From Allobosea lupini (GTDB taxonomy: Bacteria > Pseudomonadota > Alphaproteobacteria > Rhizobiales > Beijerinckiaceae), in the NCBI RefSeq assembly GCF_900109525.1, contig NZ_FOAN01000001.1, forward strand, positions 1 through 64,000: a DNA stretch of 64,000 nt, in the 5' to 3' direction. A program made the translations under genes and the position numbers. The notes beneath the pieces were generated by a model. The model made no database searches. It was given only the letters and a program-made list of their open reading frames with translations, and was not told where the DNA came from. Shown piece after piece: positions 52,684 to 61,912 of this stretch (positions are counted from its first letter, which is position 1; each line of letters begins with the position of its first letter).

Positions 52684-53294
52684 GCGCGATGTACTACACG
52701 GATCAAGGGCGCGATCTCGATTTCCGGCACGATCCGTTCAAGGCGATCGTGACGCCGCGGCCGATCGGCTGGATCAGCGCGGTAAACGCCAAGGGCGAGG
52801 TCAATCTCTCGCCCTACAGCTTCTTCAACGCCATCTCGTCACGCCCGAACATCGTGATGTTCTCCTCCGAGAACAAGAAGGATGCGGTGGCCTTCATCGA
52901 GGAGACCGGCGAGTTCACCTGCAGCCTGGTGAGCAAGGCGCTCGACCAGCAGATGAACCTGACCTCGGCGCCGCTGCCGCGCGGCGAGAATGAATATGTC
53001 CATGCCGGGCTGGAGATGGCGCCGTCGCGCATCGTCAAGCCACCGCGGGTCGCCGCCAGCCCCGCTGCGCTCGAATGCAAGCTGCTCTCGATCCAGCAGC
53101 TCAAGGACATCGACGGCAACGACGTGCCGCGCTGGATGGTCCTCGGCCAGGTCGTCGCGACCTATGTCGGCGAGGCCTTCGTCCATGACGGCCGCTTCGA
53201 CACGGCCAAAGCCAATCCGATCGCGCGCTGCGGCTACAGCGACTATGCCGAGGTCAGCGAATTGTTCTCGATCGTTCGGCCGGCCGGAGGCTGA
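52680..53294 (+). CDS. Flavin reductase domain protein
   Basis: The 204-residue protein has IVTPRPIGWISAVNAKGEVN, LSPYSFFNAISSRPNIVMFS and ETGEFTCSLVSKALDQQMN, the core of the flavin reductase (DIM6/NTAB) family, which bind FMN. It may supply reduced flavin or reduce small molecules directly. The ATG overlaps the nitroreductase stop. A small membrane-protein gene follows 5 bp later. Confidence 0.9.
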   Translation: MSAMYYTDQGRDLDFRHDPFKAIVTPRPIGWISAVNAKGEVNLSPYSFFNAISSRPNIVMFSSENKKDAVAFIEETGEFTCSLVSKALDQQMNLTSAPLPRGENEYVHAGLEMAPSRIVKPPRVAASPAALECKLLSIQQLKDIDGNDVPRWMVLGQVVATYVGEAFVHDGRFDTAKANPIARCGYSDYAEVSELFSIVRPAGG

Positions 53295-53299
53295 GCGCC

Positions 53300-53491
53300 A
53301 TGTTCCGGCGCCAGGACGAGGAGCCGGACGAGCAATGGCGCATGACCGTGAACCTGCTCGCGATCATTGCCGTGCTGGTGATGATCGGGGCGGGGTTCTG
53401 GCTGCTGCGCGAACTGAACGCCGCCAAGAAGGCGCAGGAATGCCTGGCAAGCGCGGCGCGGCATCAATGCCGGCAGATCGGGACCCGGTGA
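53300..53491 (+). CDS. Small single-helix membrane protein
   Basis: The 63-residue protein has an acidic N-terminus (EEPDEQW), one membrane helix (VNLLAIIAVLVMIGAGFWLL) and a Cys-containing tail (ECLASAARHQCRQIG). It lies 5 bp after the flavin-reductase gene with GGAGG upstream, so it is probably translated in that operon. I do not recognise the family. Confidence 0.7.
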   Translation: MFRRQDEEPDEQWRMTVNLLAIIAVLVMIGAGFWLLRELNAAKKAQECLASAARHQCRQIGTR

Positions 53492-53533
53492 CCGCGTCCC
53501 GAAACTCGAATCAGCGGAATCGCTTGCGCCGGA

Positions 53534-54412
53534 TCATTGACGCAATCTGTCAGCCCGCGCCTTCAAGCGGCGGGCGCGCATCAGGTGCGGCCGGTCGAGC
53601 ATCTCGCCGTCGAGCCCGACCACGCCGAGGCCGGGGTTCTCGTCGAAGAGCTTGATGATCGCCTCGGCCCGGGCGAGCGCGTCGGGCGAGGGCGAGAAGA
53701 CCTCGTTGATGACAGGCACCTGCGCCGGATGGATGGCCATCTTGCCGGTGAAGCCGTCGCGGCGTGCGGCGATGCATTCGGTGCGCAAGGCCGCCTCGTC
53801 CCGGAAGGCGGTGAAGACGGTGTCGATCGCGTCGACCTGCGCCGCCGAAGCCGCAAAGAGCAGGAGCGAGCGTGCCAGCCGGTAGGGATCGGCATAGGTG
53901 CCGCTTTCCAGCCGGTTGGTCTCGGCACCGAGATCGGCCGAAAGATCCTCGGCGCCCCAGGTCAGGCCGGAGAGGCGGTGGCTGGCGCCGGCATAGCTGC
54001 CGAGACCGAAGATGCCCTTGCCGGTCTCGGTGGCGATCGCGATGATCTTGGTCCCGCCGTCGGGCAGGTCATACTCCGCCTCGCGTACCGCGACATGGGC
54101 TGCGAGATGGCTGAGATCGGGCCCACCCTCCGCCTTCGGCAGCATGATCGCGTCCGGGCTGCCCTGCATGACGACATCGAGATCGGCCTCGGTCATGCCC
54201 GTCGTGAGTGCGTTGACGCGCACGATCAGGCGGGGGCGCTTGGCCCGGCCATTCACCTCCTTGAGGAAATCGCGGGCGAGTTCGCGCGCAGCCGGCTTGG
54301 CATCGAGCGCGACGGAATCCTCGAGGTCGAGGATCAGCGCGTCGGCGCCGCTGTCCAGGCCCTTCTGCAGCTTCTTCTGGTTGTCGGCGGGGACGAAGAG
54401 GAGCGAGCGCAT
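53534..54412 (-). CDS. HpcH/HpaI aldolase/citrate lyase family protein (CoA ester lyase)
   Basis: The 292-residue protein starts MRSLLFVPADNQKKLQKGLD and has DALILDLEDSVALDAK, VRVNALTTGMTEADL, IMLPKAEGG and GKMAIHPAQVPVINEVF, as in CitE and malyl-CoA-type lyases. It cleaves or forms a beta-hydroxyacyl-CoA bond. The ATG overlaps the stop of the MaoC gene (TGATG), so the two act together, plausibly hydrating and cleaving a C4/C5-type CoA ester. Confidence 0.9.
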   Translation of the reverse strand: MRSLLFVPADNQKKLQKGLDSGADALILDLEDSVALDAKPAARELARDFLKEVNGRAKRPRLIVRVNALTTGMTEADLDVVMQGSPDAIMLPKAEGGPDLSHLAAHVAVREAEYDLPDGGTKIIAIATETGKGIFGLGSYAGASHRLSGLTWGAEDLSADLGAETNRLESGTYADPYRLARSLLLFAASAAQVDAIDTVFTAFRDEAALRTECIAARRDGFTGKMAIHPAQVPVINEVFSPSPDALARAEAIIKLFDENPGLGVVGLDGEMLDRPHLMRARRLKARADRLRQ

Positions 54413-54903
54413 CAGGCCTGTCCTTCCACGGGACGCTTCTTCATGAAAGCCTGCCGGCGGCACTGCGCCACCAATGTGCCGTCCTGCTTGTAGGCGCGGT
54501 GGTGGAAGTCGACGATCCCGGCGTCCGGCCGCGACTTCGATTCGCGCTTGGCGACGATCTGCGTGACGCAGTTCACCGTGTCGCCCTCGAAGAGCGGGGC
54601 CGGGAAGGTGACGTCGGTCATGCCGAGATTGCCGATGGTGGTGCCGACCGTCGTGTCGTTGACCGAGATGCCGATCATCAGGCCGAGCGTGAACAGCGAG
54701 TTTATCAGCGGCTTGCCCCATTCGGTTTCGGTCGCGCAGAAATGCGCGTCGATGTGCAGGGGCTGCGGATTCAGCGTCATATTGGAGAACAGCATGTTGT
54801 CCATCTGCGTGACCGTGCGGGTCAGCCGATGCTCGATCGAGACGCCGATCTCGAAATCCTCGAAATAGAGCCCGCCGCGCCTATGCCGCATCGCTTCCGC
54901 CAT
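54412..54903 (-). CDS. MaoC-family dehydratase (hot-dog fold)
   Basis: The 163-residue protein contains GLYFEDFEIGVSIEHRLTRT, then NPQPLHIDAHFCATETEWG with the conserved Asn-Pro-x-His, and LFTLGLMIGISVNDTT. MaoC proteins hydrate enoyl-CoA esters; members paired with CitE-type lyases include mesaconyl-CoA hydratases. The ATG at 54903 follows CAGGAGC. It is translationally coupled to the lyase gene. Confidence 0.9.
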   Translation of the reverse strand: MAEAMRHRRGGLYFEDFEIGVSIEHRLTRTVTQMDNMLFSNMTLNPQPLHIDAHFCATETEWGKPLINSLFTLGLMIGISVNDTTVGTTIGNLGMTDVTFPAPLFEGDTVNCVTQIVAKRESKSRPDAGIVDFHHRAYKQDGTLVAQCRRQAFMKKRPVEGQA

Positions 54904-55039
54904 CGTCTTGCTCCTGTGGCACTTTTTCGGTCCGGGCCGGGGTCGGCAAACGGCCGTTTTAACGGTTCGCTTACCATAATCGGTCCAGTCTCTGCGTGTG
55001 CTCCGGTCCGCCTGGAACGGCAGCGGCCCGAGTGACCCA

Positions 55040-56176
55040 ATGTTCCTTTTCAGCACGCCGAGCACCCGCGAGACAACGCCCGCCAATCCTGTGGTCAGCG
55101 CGATCAAGCAGGGCGCAGACAAGACCGGCGTCGGCTTCGACTATCTCCTCAAGACCGCGCAACGCGAATCCTCGCTGGAGCCGGATGCGAAAGCGCGCAC
55201 CTCGAGCGCGACCGGCCTGTTCCAGTTCATCGAGCAGACCTGGCTGTCGATCATGCGTCAGGAAGGGCCGAAGCAGGGCATGGCGAATTATGCCGGCGCG
55301 ATCAGCGAGGACGGCAGCGGCCGCTTGACCGTGTCGGATCCGGCGCTGCGCGAGAAGATCCTGCAGTTGCGAACCGATCCGCAGGTCGCAACCGTGATGG
55401 CCGGCGCGCTGACGCAGAAGAATGCCGAGCAGCTCGGCCAGGCGCTCGGGCGCCAACCGCAGGCCGGCGAGCTCTACATGGCGCATGTTCTGGGTGCGCG
55501 TGGCGCCACCGACCTGATCCGTACGGCCGGGAATGACCCGACGCGTGCCGCCGCTCGCGATTTCCCGGAGGCGGCCGCGGCGAATCGTTCGATCTTCTAC
55601 GACAAGGCCGGCCGGGCCCGCAGCGCCCAGGAGGTCTACGGATTGCTCGCCGCCAGCCATGCCAACACCCAGGTCGCAGCGACGACCGGCGCCATGCTGG
55701 CGCAGGCCAAGCCTACGGGTACTGCTACGACAGCGACCGCTTACGCGTCCGAGCCCCCGGTCGCACCGATCGCCGCGGCGCTTGCGCCAGATCGGGCAAG
55801 GGGGCTGATCGGCCTGTTCTCGACCGAAGGATCGCGTGCGCCGGTTTCGAAGGCCGTCGCCAATCTCTGGACCACGCCGCGCAGCAACAGCACGTCCCGT
55901 ACGACCGGCGACGATCCGGCGACCCGCTATTTCCCGCGTGTGAGCGCCACGACGAGCGAAGGCGAAGCCTCATCCGCCGGCAAGACCGCCAAGACGGACA
56001 GCGCGAGCGCAACGACCGCTTCGGCCACCGTCAGCGCGCCGTTGCCGCCGTCGCGGCCGCGTGATCTCGCCGTGGCGGATACACAGACGGCGTCCAGCGA
56101 GACAGTCGCCACCCGGCGCCAGCGGCGCGGGCCGCTCGATCTCAGCCAGTTCATGCTCCATGGGAGGCGCGGATGA
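55040..56176 (+). CDS. Lytic transglycosylase (SLT domain) protein
   Basis: The product of about 378 residues has an N-terminal SLT domain: GVGFDYLLKTAQRESSLEPD with the catalytic Glu, then SSATGLFQFIEQTWL. A long Ala/Thr/Ser-rich tail ends in RRGPLDLSQFMLHGRRG. It cuts peptidoglycan glycan strands. No clear signal peptide is seen, as in SLT proteins associated with flagellar or secretion structures, but no such genes are here. The start may be 54998 or 55040. It overlaps the DUF2336 gene by 4 bp. Confidence 0.85.
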   Translation: MFLFSTPSTRETTPANPVVSAIKQGADKTGVGFDYLLKTAQRESSLEPDAKARTSSATGLFQFIEQTWLSIMRQEGPKQGMANYAGAISEDGSGRLTVSDPALREKILQLRTDPQVATVMAGALTQKNAEQLGQALGRQPQAGELYMAHVLGARGATDLIRTAGNDPTRAAARDFPEAAAANRSIFYDKAGRARSAQEVYGLLAASHANTQVAATTGAMLAQAKPTGTATTATAYASEPPVAPIAAALAPDRARGLIGLFSTEGSRAPVSKAVANLWTTPRSNSTSRTTGDDPATRYFPRVSATTSEGEASSAGKTAKTDSASATTASATVSAPLPPSRPRDLAVADTQTASSETVATRRQRRGPLDLSQFMLHGRRG

Positions 56177-57384
56177 TCGTCCGTCGCTTCCTGCTCTGGG
56201 CCCGCACTGCGCCGGCTGAGGCACGTGCGAAAGGGGCTGCCGCATTGGCGGGCGCCTATCTGCGCTCGGCGATGTCGCCCGAGGATAAGCGCGAGGCGCA
56301 GACGGCCCTCATATCACTGGTCGACGACCCCTCGCCATTGGTCCGCCGTGCGCTTGCCGAGGAACTCGCTGCCGCGCCGCAGGCGCCGCGCAATCTGGTG
56401 CTGGGGCTGATCGCCGAGCAGAGCGACATCGCTGCCCTGTTGCTGGCGCAGTCGCCGGTGCTTACCGAGGCCGATCTCGTCGATGCCGCAGCCGTTGGAG
56501 ACGGCCTCGCGCAGCGGGCGATCGCGCAGCGGTCCTGGCTGTCGCCCGGCATCTGCGCTGCCTTGGCCGAGGTCGGCTGCGAGGAGGCGCTGGTTGTCCT
56601 GCTCGCCAATCCGACCGCCGAGATTCCCGATTTCTCGCTGGAGCGCATCTTCGAGCGCGAGGGCGAGGCAGGAGCGGTGCGTGAGGCCATGCTGGCGCGC
56701 GACGACCTGCCGCCGGGCTTGCGCCAGGCGATCGCCGCCAAGGTTTCCGATGCGCTCGCCGCCTTCGTCTCGGGTTGCGGCTGGCTGACCGAGGAGCGCA
56801 GCGCCCGGCTCGCCCGCGAATCGACCGAGCGGGTCGCGGTCGCGCTCGCGGCCGGCGGCGAGGCGAGCGATGCACCGGCGATCGTCGATTGCCTGCGCGA
56901 GAATGGCCGCCTGACGCCGGGCGTGATCCTGCGCTCGCTGCTGAGCGGCGAGCCGGCCCTCGCCGAATCCGCCTTCGCGGCGCTCTCCGACCTGCCGCTG
57001 AAGCGCGTGCAGGCACTGCTCTGGGATCGGCGCGGGGCCGGCCTCAGGGCGCTCTATCGCAAGGCAGCAATGCCGGAGGCCCTGCTGCCGGCCTTCGCCG
57101 CCGCCGTGGAAGCGCTGAAGCAAGTGGGCCCCGGATCCCACGGCAGGGGCGGCATTGACCGTAACCTTCTGGCGGAGGTCCTGATCGCCTGCGAGAGCCT
57201 GGAAGGTCCTGGGGCCAATGCGCTGATGGCGCTGTTGCGCAGGCTCGATGCGGAGGCGGCCCGCGACGAGGCACGGGCACTAGCGGATTCGCTCGCCGAC
57301 GATGCGGCCCTGGCATTGCTGGTCGAAGCCGATCCGAACTTCCTCATCGAGCTCGATCTCGGCGACCTGCGCGACGCGGCCTGA
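56173..57384 (+). CDS. DUF2336 HEAT-like repeat protein
   Basis: The 403-residue protein is almost entirely helical and Ala/Leu-rich, with repeating segments such as SLVDDPSPLVRRALAEELAA and LIAEQSDIAALLLAQSPVLT, as in the alphaproteobacterial DUF2336 family. The function is unknown; the repeats suggest a protein-binding scaffold. It starts at an ATG overlapping the lytic transglycosylase stop, so the two genes are coupled. Confidence 0.85.
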   Translation: MIVRRFLLWARTAPAEARAKGAAALAGAYLRSAMSPEDKREAQTALISLVDDPSPLVRRALAEELAAAPQAPRNLVLGLIAEQSDIAALLLAQSPVLTEADLVDAAAVGDGLAQRAIAQRSWLSPGICAALAEVGCEEALVVLLANPTAEIPDFSLERIFEREGEAGAVREAMLARDDLPPGLRQAIAAKVSDALAAFVSGCGWLTEERSARLARESTERVAVALAAGGEASDAPAIVDCLRENGRLTPGVILRSLLSGEPALAESAFAALSDLPLKRVQALLWDRRGAGLRALYRKAAMPEALLPAFAAAVEALKQVGPGSHGRGGIDRNLLAEVLIACESLEGPGANALMALLRRLDAEAARDEARALADSLADDAALALLVEADPNFLIELDLGDLRDAA

Positions 57385-57504
57385 ACGATCCGGGTGATTC
57401 CGCCGCCGGCTTGACCGGCTGCTGGCATGCTGGTTGCCTGACGGCCGCCGTATCGCCAGGGCTCCACCATCCCGGATCGACGCCCTGTTGCCAGGGAGCT
57501 TGAA

Positions 57505-59091
57505 ATGCCGACACGTCGCGCTTTCATCGCAGGCACGGCTGCCGCAATCGCGGTCAGCAAACCCAATATCGGCCGCGGGGCCGATAAGAACGTCATCAAG
57601 TTCGTGCCGCAGGGCGACCTTGCCGTCGTCGATCCGATCTGGACGACGGCGACCGTCACGCGCAATCACGCCTTCCTCGCCTATGATACGCTGTTCGGAC
57701 AGGACGAGAGCTACAAGGCGCAGCCGCAAATGGCCGAAGGCGCGCTCGCCGAGGCCGATGGCAAGAGCTGGACGATCAAGCTGCGCGAGGGCCTCAAGTT
57801 CCACGACGATACGCCGGTGCTGGCCAGGGATTGCGTCGCCAGCCTGAATCGCTGGGCCAAGCGCGATTCCTTCGGCCAGACGCTGATGGCGCAGACCGAC
57901 GAACTGGTCGCTGTCGACGACAAGACCTTGCGTTTCAGATTGAAGAAGCCGTTCCCGCTGCTGCCCGACGCGCTCGCCAAGATGACGGCCTCGGTGCCGG
58001 TGATCATGCCGGAGCGCCTGGCGAAGACCGAGGCGACGACGCAGATCACCGAGGTGATCGGCAGCGGACCGTTCCGTTTCATCGCGAGCGAGCGCCAGCC
58101 CGGCAATCGGTCGGTCTACGAGAAGTTCACCGGTTACGTGCCGCGCGGCGACGGCAAGCCCGGCCGCACCGCTGGACCGAAGATCGTCCATGTCGAGCGG
58201 ATCGAATGGCACACCCTGCCGGACCCGGCGACCGCGGCGGCGGCGCTGCAGAGCGGCGAGATCGACTGGGTCGAGCAGCCCCTGCCGGACATCCTGCCGC
58301 TGCTGGCCAAGGATCCGAAGCTCGAGGTCGCGATCAAGGAGACGACCGGCTCGATCGCGATCATGCGGATGAACCATCTGCATCCGCCCTTCGACAATCC
58401 GGCGATCCGCCGCGCCGTGCTGATGGCGATCGACCAGGCCGAGTTCATGGAGGCGGTCGGTGGCCCCGACAAGACGCTGTGGCGCACCGGCGTCGGGCTG
58501 TTCCCGCCAGGCACTCCGATGGCGAACGAGGCCGGCGTGGAGGTGCTGAATGGCCCGCGCGATATCGCCAAGGTCAAGCAGGCCCTGGCGGCTGCCGGCT
58601 ACAAGGGCGAGAAGGTGGTGCTGCTCGGCGTTACCGATCTCGCCAATCTCAAGGCCGAATGCGAGGTCGGCGCCGAGATGCTGAAGCGCATCGGCATGAA
58701 CGTCGACTACCAGGTGATGGACTGGGGCGCGGTGGTGACGCGCCGGGCCAACAAGGAGCCGCCGGGCAATGGCGGCTGGAACTGCTTCTTCACCGGCTGG
58801 AACGGCATCGATATTCTCGACCCGGTCGGCCACATCTCGTTGCGCGGCAATGGCATGGCCGCCTGGCCGGGCTGGCCAGTGGCGCCGAAGATCGAGGCGC
58901 TGCGCGAGGCCTGGATGGAGGCCTCCGACCTCGCTGGGAAGCAGAAGATCGCGGCCGAACTTCAGAAGCAGGCCTTCGAGGACGTGCCTTACGCGCCGCT
59001 GGGCCAGTATTTCCAGCCGACGGCCTTCAGCCGCAAGCTCACTGGTGTGCTGCCGAGCTTCCCGACCTTCTGGAACGTCAAGCGCGCCTAG
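57505..59091 (+). CDS. Orphan oligopeptide/dipeptide-type ABC receptor (SBP family 5)
   Basis: The 528-residue protein has a Tat-like start (MPTRRAFIAGTAAAIAVSKP) and the family-5 fold. Diagnostic parts are WTIKLREGLKFHDDTPVLAR, GSGPFRFIASER, NHLHPPFDNPAIRRAVLMAI and CFFTGWNGIDILDP. Such receptors bind peptides or related solutes. No permease or ATPase genes follow. The nearest partner is an M20 metallopeptidase gene, so peptide uptake is plausible. GGGAGCTTGAA precedes the ATG. Confidence 0.88.
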   Translation: MPTRRAFIAGTAAAIAVSKPNIGRGADKNVIKFVPQGDLAVVDPIWTTATVTRNHAFLAYDTLFGQDESYKAQPQMAEGALAEADGKSWTIKLREGLKFHDDTPVLARDCVASLNRWAKRDSFGQTLMAQTDELVAVDDKTLRFRLKKPFPLLPDALAKMTASVPVIMPERLAKTEATTQITEVIGSGPFRFIASERQPGNRSVYEKFTGYVPRGDGKPGRTAGPKIVHVERIEWHTLPDPATAAAALQSGEIDWVEQPLPDILPLLAKDPKLEVAIKETTGSIAIMRMNHLHPPFDNPAIRRAVLMAIDQAEFMEAVGGPDKTLWRTGVGLFPPGTPMANEAGVEVLNGPRDIAKVKQALAAAGYKGEKVVLLGVTDLANLKAECEVGAEMLKRIGMNVDYQVMDWGAVVTRRANKEPPGNGGWNCFFTGWNGIDILDPVGHISLRGNGMAAWPGWPVAPKIEALREAWMEASDLAGKQKIAAELQKQAFEDVPYAPLGQYFQPTAFSRKLTGVLPSFPTFWNVKRA

Positions 59092-59341
59092 CGAGCGCGG
59101 CCCTGGCGAGAAGGCCGCCGAGCAGCAGGCAGCCTGCCCGCAGCCAGGCTGCAAGTGCCTGGCGGCCGAGTTCCGGTGTGAGCTGGGCCGCCGGCGGCGG
59201 CAGACCGAGCGAGCGCAGGAGCTGATCGGCGAGGAGCGCGAGCACGAGGACCGCGACGAAGCCGGCCAGCGCTGCCATGACGCTGCGCAGCCAATACAAG
59301 GCCGGCACTATGGCAATGGTGGGAGCGGCAGGCGGGCGCAT
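59078..59341 (-). CDS. Small two-helix membrane protein
   Basis: The 87-residue frame encodes two hydrophobic segments (VMAALAGFVAVLVLALLADQ and WLRAGCLLLGGLLARAALA) separated by a Pro-rich loop. Composition is typical of a real membrane protein but the family is unknown. It overlaps the 3' end of the upstream receptor gene by 14 bp on the opposite strand. The 59342-59523 gap before the peptidase gene holds nothing else I can support. Confidence 0.55.
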   Translation of the reverse strand: MRPPAAPTIAIVPALYWLRSVMAALAGFVAVLVLALLADQLLRSLGLPPPAAQLTPELGRQALAAWLRAGCLLLGGLLARAALARRA

Positions 59342-59523
59342 CGTCTGGTCCTCGGCGGGTCTGCGTCGAGGACGGACGAGGATCGGCGCTGCCGACACCA
59401 CGTCGAAAAAATTCTGAAACGCCGCCCCCGCAAGGCTGCCAGGCGCGTTTCGACATGGACAACGCCGGCAATTCGGCCAATGTCCCGTTATCGCCACGCT
59501 TTCCTGCGAAAACCCTCCTCATA

Positions 59524-60639
59524 ATGACCATTCACCATCCCGCCGTCCCCGCGCTGACCGTCTGGGTAGCGCTGGAGAGCCCCACCCATCACGTGCCCGG
59601 CGTCAACGGCATGATGGACCTCGTCGCCAGGGAGGTCGAAGGCCTGCCGATCGCGGTCGAGCGCGTTCCCGGCCGTGACGGGCTTGGCGACACCCTGATC
59701 CTGCGTGCCGGTGTCCGGAACGGCGAGAAGGCGATCGCATTGATGTCGCATCTCGACACGGTCCATCCGGTCGGGACCAGCGCCAAGGACCTGGCCGTCC
59801 GCGTCGAGGGCGACCGCCTTTACGGCCCCGGCGTGTATGACATGAAGGGCGGCGCCTGGCTCGCCCTGCAAGCCTTCAAGGACGCCGCCAAGGCCGGCAC
59901 GGCGCAGCGGCCGCTGGTCTTCCTGTTCACGCCGGACGAGGAGATCGGCTCCCCGACCTCGCGTGAGCTGATCGAGGATATCGGCCGCGAGGCGATGGCG
60001 GTGCTCGTGACCGAGCCGGCGCGCGAGGGCGGCAAGATCGTTACGGCGCGCAAGGGCGTCGGCCGGTTCGAGGTCAAGCTCGAAGGCCGGCCGGCGCATT
60101 CCGGCTCGCGCCATGCCGATGGCCGCAACGCCATCCGCGAGGCGGCGCACCAGATCCTCGCGATCGAGGGCATGACCGACTATTCGCGCGGCATCACCAC
60201 GACGGTCGCGCTGGTCGGCGGCGGCACCGCGGCCAACGTCATCCCGCAGCATGCCTGGTTCAGCGTCGATTGCCGCGTCACCACCGTTGCTGATGGTGTC
60301 GCGATGGAGCAACGCATCCTCGGCCTGAAGGCTCATGATCCGGATGTGAAGCTCTCGATCACCGGCGGCATGAACCGGCCGCCCTATGAGAAATCTCCGG
60401 AAGTCGCAGCGCTTTTCGAGCAGGCGCGGGCGGTGGCCGCCGAGGTCGGCTTCGACCTGCAGGACTGCCCGATGACCGGCGGCGGCTCGGACGGCAACTT
60501 CACCGCGGCGCTGGGCATCCCGACGCTGGACGGGCTCGGCATCGACGGCGATGGTGCCCACACCTTGCAGGAATACGCGCTGATCTCCTCGATCGCGCCG
60601 CGCCGGGCGCTGATCAAAGGGCTGCTGGAGACGCTGTGA
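59524..60639 (+). CDS. M20-family metallopeptidase (glutamate carboxypeptidase-like)
   Basis: The enzyme of about 371 residues has the M20 zinc ligands: MSHLDTVHPVG, GPGVYDMKGG with the bridging Asp, and FTPDEEIGSPTSRE with the catalytic Glu. The dimerisation domain follows (RPAHSGSRHADGRNAI). It resembles CPG2-type carboxypeptidases that release C-terminal Glu from folates or peptides. The start at 59524 (MTIHHPAVPALTVW) fits the family; 59455 is an alternative. It follows an orphan peptide receptor. Confidence 0.9.
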   Translation: MTIHHPAVPALTVWVALESPTHHVPGVNGMMDLVAREVEGLPIAVERVPGRDGLGDTLILRAGVRNGEKAIALMSHLDTVHPVGTSAKDLAVRVEGDRLYGPGVYDMKGGAWLALQAFKDAAKAGTAQRPLVFLFTPDEEIGSPTSRELIEDIGREAMAVLVTEPAREGGKIVTARKGVGRFEVKLEGRPAHSGSRHADGRNAIREAAHQILAIEGMTDYSRGITTTVALVGGGTAANVIPQHAWFSVDCRVTTVADGVAMEQRILGLKAHDPDVKLSITGGMNRPPYEKSPEVAALFEQARAVAAEVGFDLQDCPMTGGGSDGNFTAALGIPTLDGLGIDGDGAHTLQEYALISSIAPRRALIKGLLETL

Positions 60640-60721
60640 GAGCGCCCCCCTTCCGTTAGCCGGACAAATCCGCTCTGATCCGTTCAAGGCCAAGAACCCG
60701 GCCGGAGCGGAGGAGTGCGGC

Positions 60722-61900
60722 ATGAAGGGCTGGATCGCAGGTGTGCTCGGCGTGGTAGGCGTGATGGTGGCGGGAATGGCTGAGGCGCAGGATCTGATCG
60801 TCGAGAAGAAGGTCTTCGAGCTGCCGAGCTACACCACGCAGGGCGGCAGGACACTAAAGAACGTCAAGGTCGGCTGGGAGAGTTACGGCACGCTCAACGC
60901 CGACAAGTCCAATGCGATCCTGATCTGCCATTTCTTCTCGGCCAATTCGCACGCCGCCGGCAAATATGCGGTCGCCGACGCGGCGCCCGGCTACTGGGAC
61001 GCGATCATCGGGCCGGGCAAGGCGATCGACACCAACAAGTATTTCGTCTTGTCCTCCGATACGCTGGTGAACCTCAACACCGGCGACCCGAAGGTGACGA
61101 CCACCGGCCCGGCCTCGATCGACCCGGATACGAACAAACCCTATGCGCTCGATTTCCCGGTCGTGACCATCGGCGATTTCGTCAACGTCCAGAAGGCCCT
61201 GGTCGAGAGTCTTGGCATCAAGAAGCTGGTCATGGTCGCCGGTCCGTCGATGGGGGCGCTGCAGACCTATGAATGGGCGGCAAGCTATCCCGACATGGTC
61301 GGCAAGGCGATGGCGGTGATCGGGGCGGCCGAGGCCGACGCCCAGCTGATCGCCTGGCTCGACGTCTGGGCGGCGCCGATCCTGGTCGATCCGAACTGGA
61401 ACAAGGGCGACTATTACGGCAAGACGCCGCCCAATGCGGGCCTCGCCAAGGCGCTGACGGTGGTGACGCTGCAGGCCAATCATGGCGACTGGACCAACGG
61501 CACCTTTGGCCGCCGCCCAGCCAAGGAGGGCGAGAACCCGGGGAAAGCGCTCGGCAACAAGTTTCAGGTCCAGAGCATCCTCGACAATGCCGGCGAAGCG
61601 CGCGCCAAGGTCTCCGACGCCAACCATTTCCTCTATCTGGTCAAGGCAAACCAGCTCTACGCCGCCGGCGGCAAGTCGCTCGCCGACGCGATGAGCCGGA
61701 TCAAGGCGCCGCTTCTGATCGTCAATCAGCCCAAAGACCTGGTCTTCCCCGACGAGATGATCCAGCGCACCGTCGCCGAAGCGAAGAAGGCCGGGCGTGA
61801 CGTGACCCATGTGACCATCCAGGGCACGCGCGGCCATCTCGACGGCGTGATCTCGATGAAGCAGGCGGAAGGGGCAGTGAAGGCGTTCCTGGAGAAGTAG
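60722..61900 (+). CDS. Exported alpha/beta hydrolase of the homoserine acetyltransferase-like fold
   Basis: The 392-residue protein has a clear signal peptide (MKGWIAGVLGVVGVMVAGMA, then EAQ). A MetX-like fold follows: KNVKVGWESYGTL, GPGKAIDTNKYFVLSSD, and the nucleophile elbow VAGPSMGALQTYEWA (Ser176). Asp339 (PKDLVFPDE) and His372 (RGHLDG) complete the triad. Cytoplasmic MetX uses acetyl-CoA; a periplasmic location makes hydrolysis more likely. The substrate is unknown. GGAGGAG precedes the ATG. Confidence 0.85.
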   Translation: MKGWIAGVLGVVGVMVAGMAEAQDLIVEKKVFELPSYTTQGGRTLKNVKVGWESYGTLNADKSNAILICHFFSANSHAAGKYAVADAAPGYWDAIIGPGKAIDTNKYFVLSSDTLVNLNTGDPKVTTTGPASIDPDTNKPYALDFPVVTIGDFVNVQKALVESLGIKKLVMVAGPSMGALQTYEWAASYPDMVGKAMAVIGAAEADAQLIAWLDVWAAPILVDPNWNKGDYYGKTPPNAGLAKALTVVTLQANHGDWTNGTFGRRPAKEGENPGKALGNKFQVQSILDNAGEARAKVSDANHFLYLVKANQLYAAGGKSLADAMSRIKAPLLIVNQPKDLVFPDEMIQRTVAEAKKAGRDVTHVTIQGTRGHLDGVISMKQAEGAVKAFLEK

Positions 61901-61912
61901 CCGTAGGCTGCG

